Both the position numbers and the translations under genes were made by a program. Under the pieces are notes generated by a model that saw only the letters and a list, made by a program, of their open reading frames with translations, was not told the DNA's origin and did not search any database. Of a stretch of 6,495 nucleotides of DNA, positions 6,162 to 6,495 are shown in pieces; within the stretch, counting starts at the first letter, position 1; each line of letters starts with the position of its first letter. The DNA is taken from contig DUUE01000035.1 of NCBI GenBank assembly GCA_012841735.1, positions 1 through 6,495 of the forward strand. The letters are read 5' to 3'. The stretch comes from Bacillota bacterium. Lineage in GTDB: Bacteria; Bacillota; Dethiobacteria; Dethiobacterales; Dethiobacteraceae.

Positions 6162-6248
6162 ATGTTGGGGAATAACAAGGATGCCGCAGGAGCGTTCTGC
6201 CGGCGTTGCCTGCGGCAAAGTTTCGGCAAAGAGGCAGGAAATAAGTGA
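6162..6248 (+). CDS. Small ORF of 28 residues before the corrinoid-protein gene; function unknown
   Basis: The ATG at 6162 has AAGGAG at 6148-6153, 8 bases upstream, and the frame runs 28 codons to TGA at 6246-6248. The peptide is small and basic (MLGNNKDAAGAFCRRCLRQS then FGKEAGNK), with a CxxC pair at residues 13 and 16. It ends 27 bases before the corrinoid-protein start, so translation could be linked. The gene is not recognised. It may be a real small protein, a second leader peptide, or an accidental frame over the strong hairpin at 6182-6217, which lies within it. Confidence 0.3.
   Translation: MLGNNKDAAGAFCRRCLRQSFGKEAGNK
6182..6217 (+). repeat. Inverted repeat (hairpin) within the 28-codon ORF
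   Basis: TGCCGCAGG (6182-6190) and CCTGCGGCA (6209-6217) form a perfect 9-bp, GC-rich stem with an 18-base loop. The loop can pair further (A6191-G6194 with C6204-T6207) with one bulged G. No T-tract follows (AAAGTTTCGG), so it does not look like an intrinsic terminator. It could be a transcript-stabilising or translation-modulating hairpin ahead of the corrinoid gene. Confidence 0.6.
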
Positions 6249-6275
6249 TATCGCCGGCGGGAAAGGAGTAATTTT

Positions 6276-6495
6276 ATGCAATATGAACTGCTTGCACAAA
6301 AAATTGAGGAACTGGAAGCGGAGACTGCCCTTGAACTTGTTATGCGATTAATGGAAAGCAAAAAAAACCCTGCCGATATTCTTGCCGCCTGCCGCAAAGG
6401 CATGGAGGGGGTGGGGAAAAGGTTTGAAAGCGGCGAATATTTTGTTGCCGATTTAATGCTTTCAGCCAACTTGTTCCAGGAAATAATGCAAATAC
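6276..6495 (+). CDS. Corrinoid (B12-binding) protein of a methyltransferase system, N-terminal part only
   Basis: The first 73 codons are in the window and the gene runs off the right edge; complete family members have roughly 210-230 residues. The visible part matches the N-terminal helical cap of MtaC/MtbC/MtmC-type corrinoid proteins. It begins with a helix (MQYELLAQKIEELEAETALE), then has the pattern NPADILAACRKGMEGVGKRFESGEYFVADLMLSANLFQEIM, in which G-M-x-x-V-G-x-x-F-E-x-G-E-Y-F-V-A-D-L is the family hallmark. The cobalamin-binding domain with its D-x-H-x-x-G motif would lie beyond the window. Such proteins carry the methyl group from a substrate-specific methyltransferase to a second enzyme, in the cytoplasm; methylamines, methanol, methoxy-aromatics and betaines are known substrates of relatives. 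The start is set by AAAGGAG at 6262-6268, 7 bases before the ATG. The gene is divergent from the large regulator, which probably controls it. Confidence 0.88.
   Translation, partial: MQYELLAQKIEELEAETALELVMRLMESKKNPADILAACRKGMEGVGKRFESGEYFVADLMLSANLFQEIMQI

Noticed and set aside
5878..6275. Cobalamin riboswitch before the corrinoid-protein gene.
   Set aside because: No B12-box or other conserved cobalamin aptamer segment is found, despite the tempting gene context.
6146..6469. A 107-codon minus-strand frame at the right end.
   Set aside because: It is antisense to the corrinoid-protein gene, which has a good ribosome binding site and family hallmark; the shadow is Ser/Leu-rich without motif.
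1..6495. tRNA, rRNA, CRISPR array, insertion sequence or phage attachment site.
   Set aside because: No cloverleaf-like sequence, regularly spaced repeats, transposase frame or terminal inverted repeats were seen.

Overview
The window looks like chromosomal DNA of an anaerobic Firmicute (Clostridia or Negativicutes type). This is inferred from strong AGGAGG-type ribosome binding sites, short intergenic gaps, a corrinoid-methyltransferase gene, and the style of the proteins. No ribosomal RNA or other taxonomic marker is present, so the assignment is tentative.

Left block, plus strand, 1-4359: a run of four genes that reads as one operon. It holds the 3' end of a DppD/OppD-type peptide ABC transporter ATPase, then a DppF/OppF-type partner ATPase that overlaps it by one base. 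Next is a 570-residue two-domain protein whose N-terminal half resembles the UGSC family of (seleno)proteins and whose C-terminal half is a 'DGLPVIPP' domain of unknown function. Last is a 475-residue FAD-dependent oxidoreductase of the FAD_oxidored type. The simplest reading is a small-molecule importer followed by two enzymes that process the imported compound, but the substrate is not visible. In the UGSC-like domain the expected U/C-G-S-C redox motif is replaced by M-G-T-S.

Middle, minus strand, 4393-5865: a 490-residue DNA-binding protein with an N-terminal XRE-like helix-turn-helix and a long uncharacterised C-terminal part. It converges on the oxidoreductase gene. A perfect 12-bp hairpin between them is probably a terminator, and the regulator's stop codon lies inside it. 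The regulator has a clear promoter (TTGACA, 18-bp spacer, GATAAT), and a dyad overlaps the -35 box.

Right block, 5866-6495: an unusually rich 410-base divergent intergenic region. It carries three copies of TGTCAAA (one inverted), a short ORF with tandem Trp codons enclosed by a 9-bp inverted repeat, two mutually exclusive internal hairpins, and a 28-codon ORF with its own hairpin. It leads to the start of a corrinoid (B12-binding) protein of a methyltransferase system, cut off by the window end. The regulator is most likely the local controller of this divergent methyltransferase operon. The best candidates for something undescribed are the UGSC-like fusion with its operon and the structured leader before the corrinoid gene.
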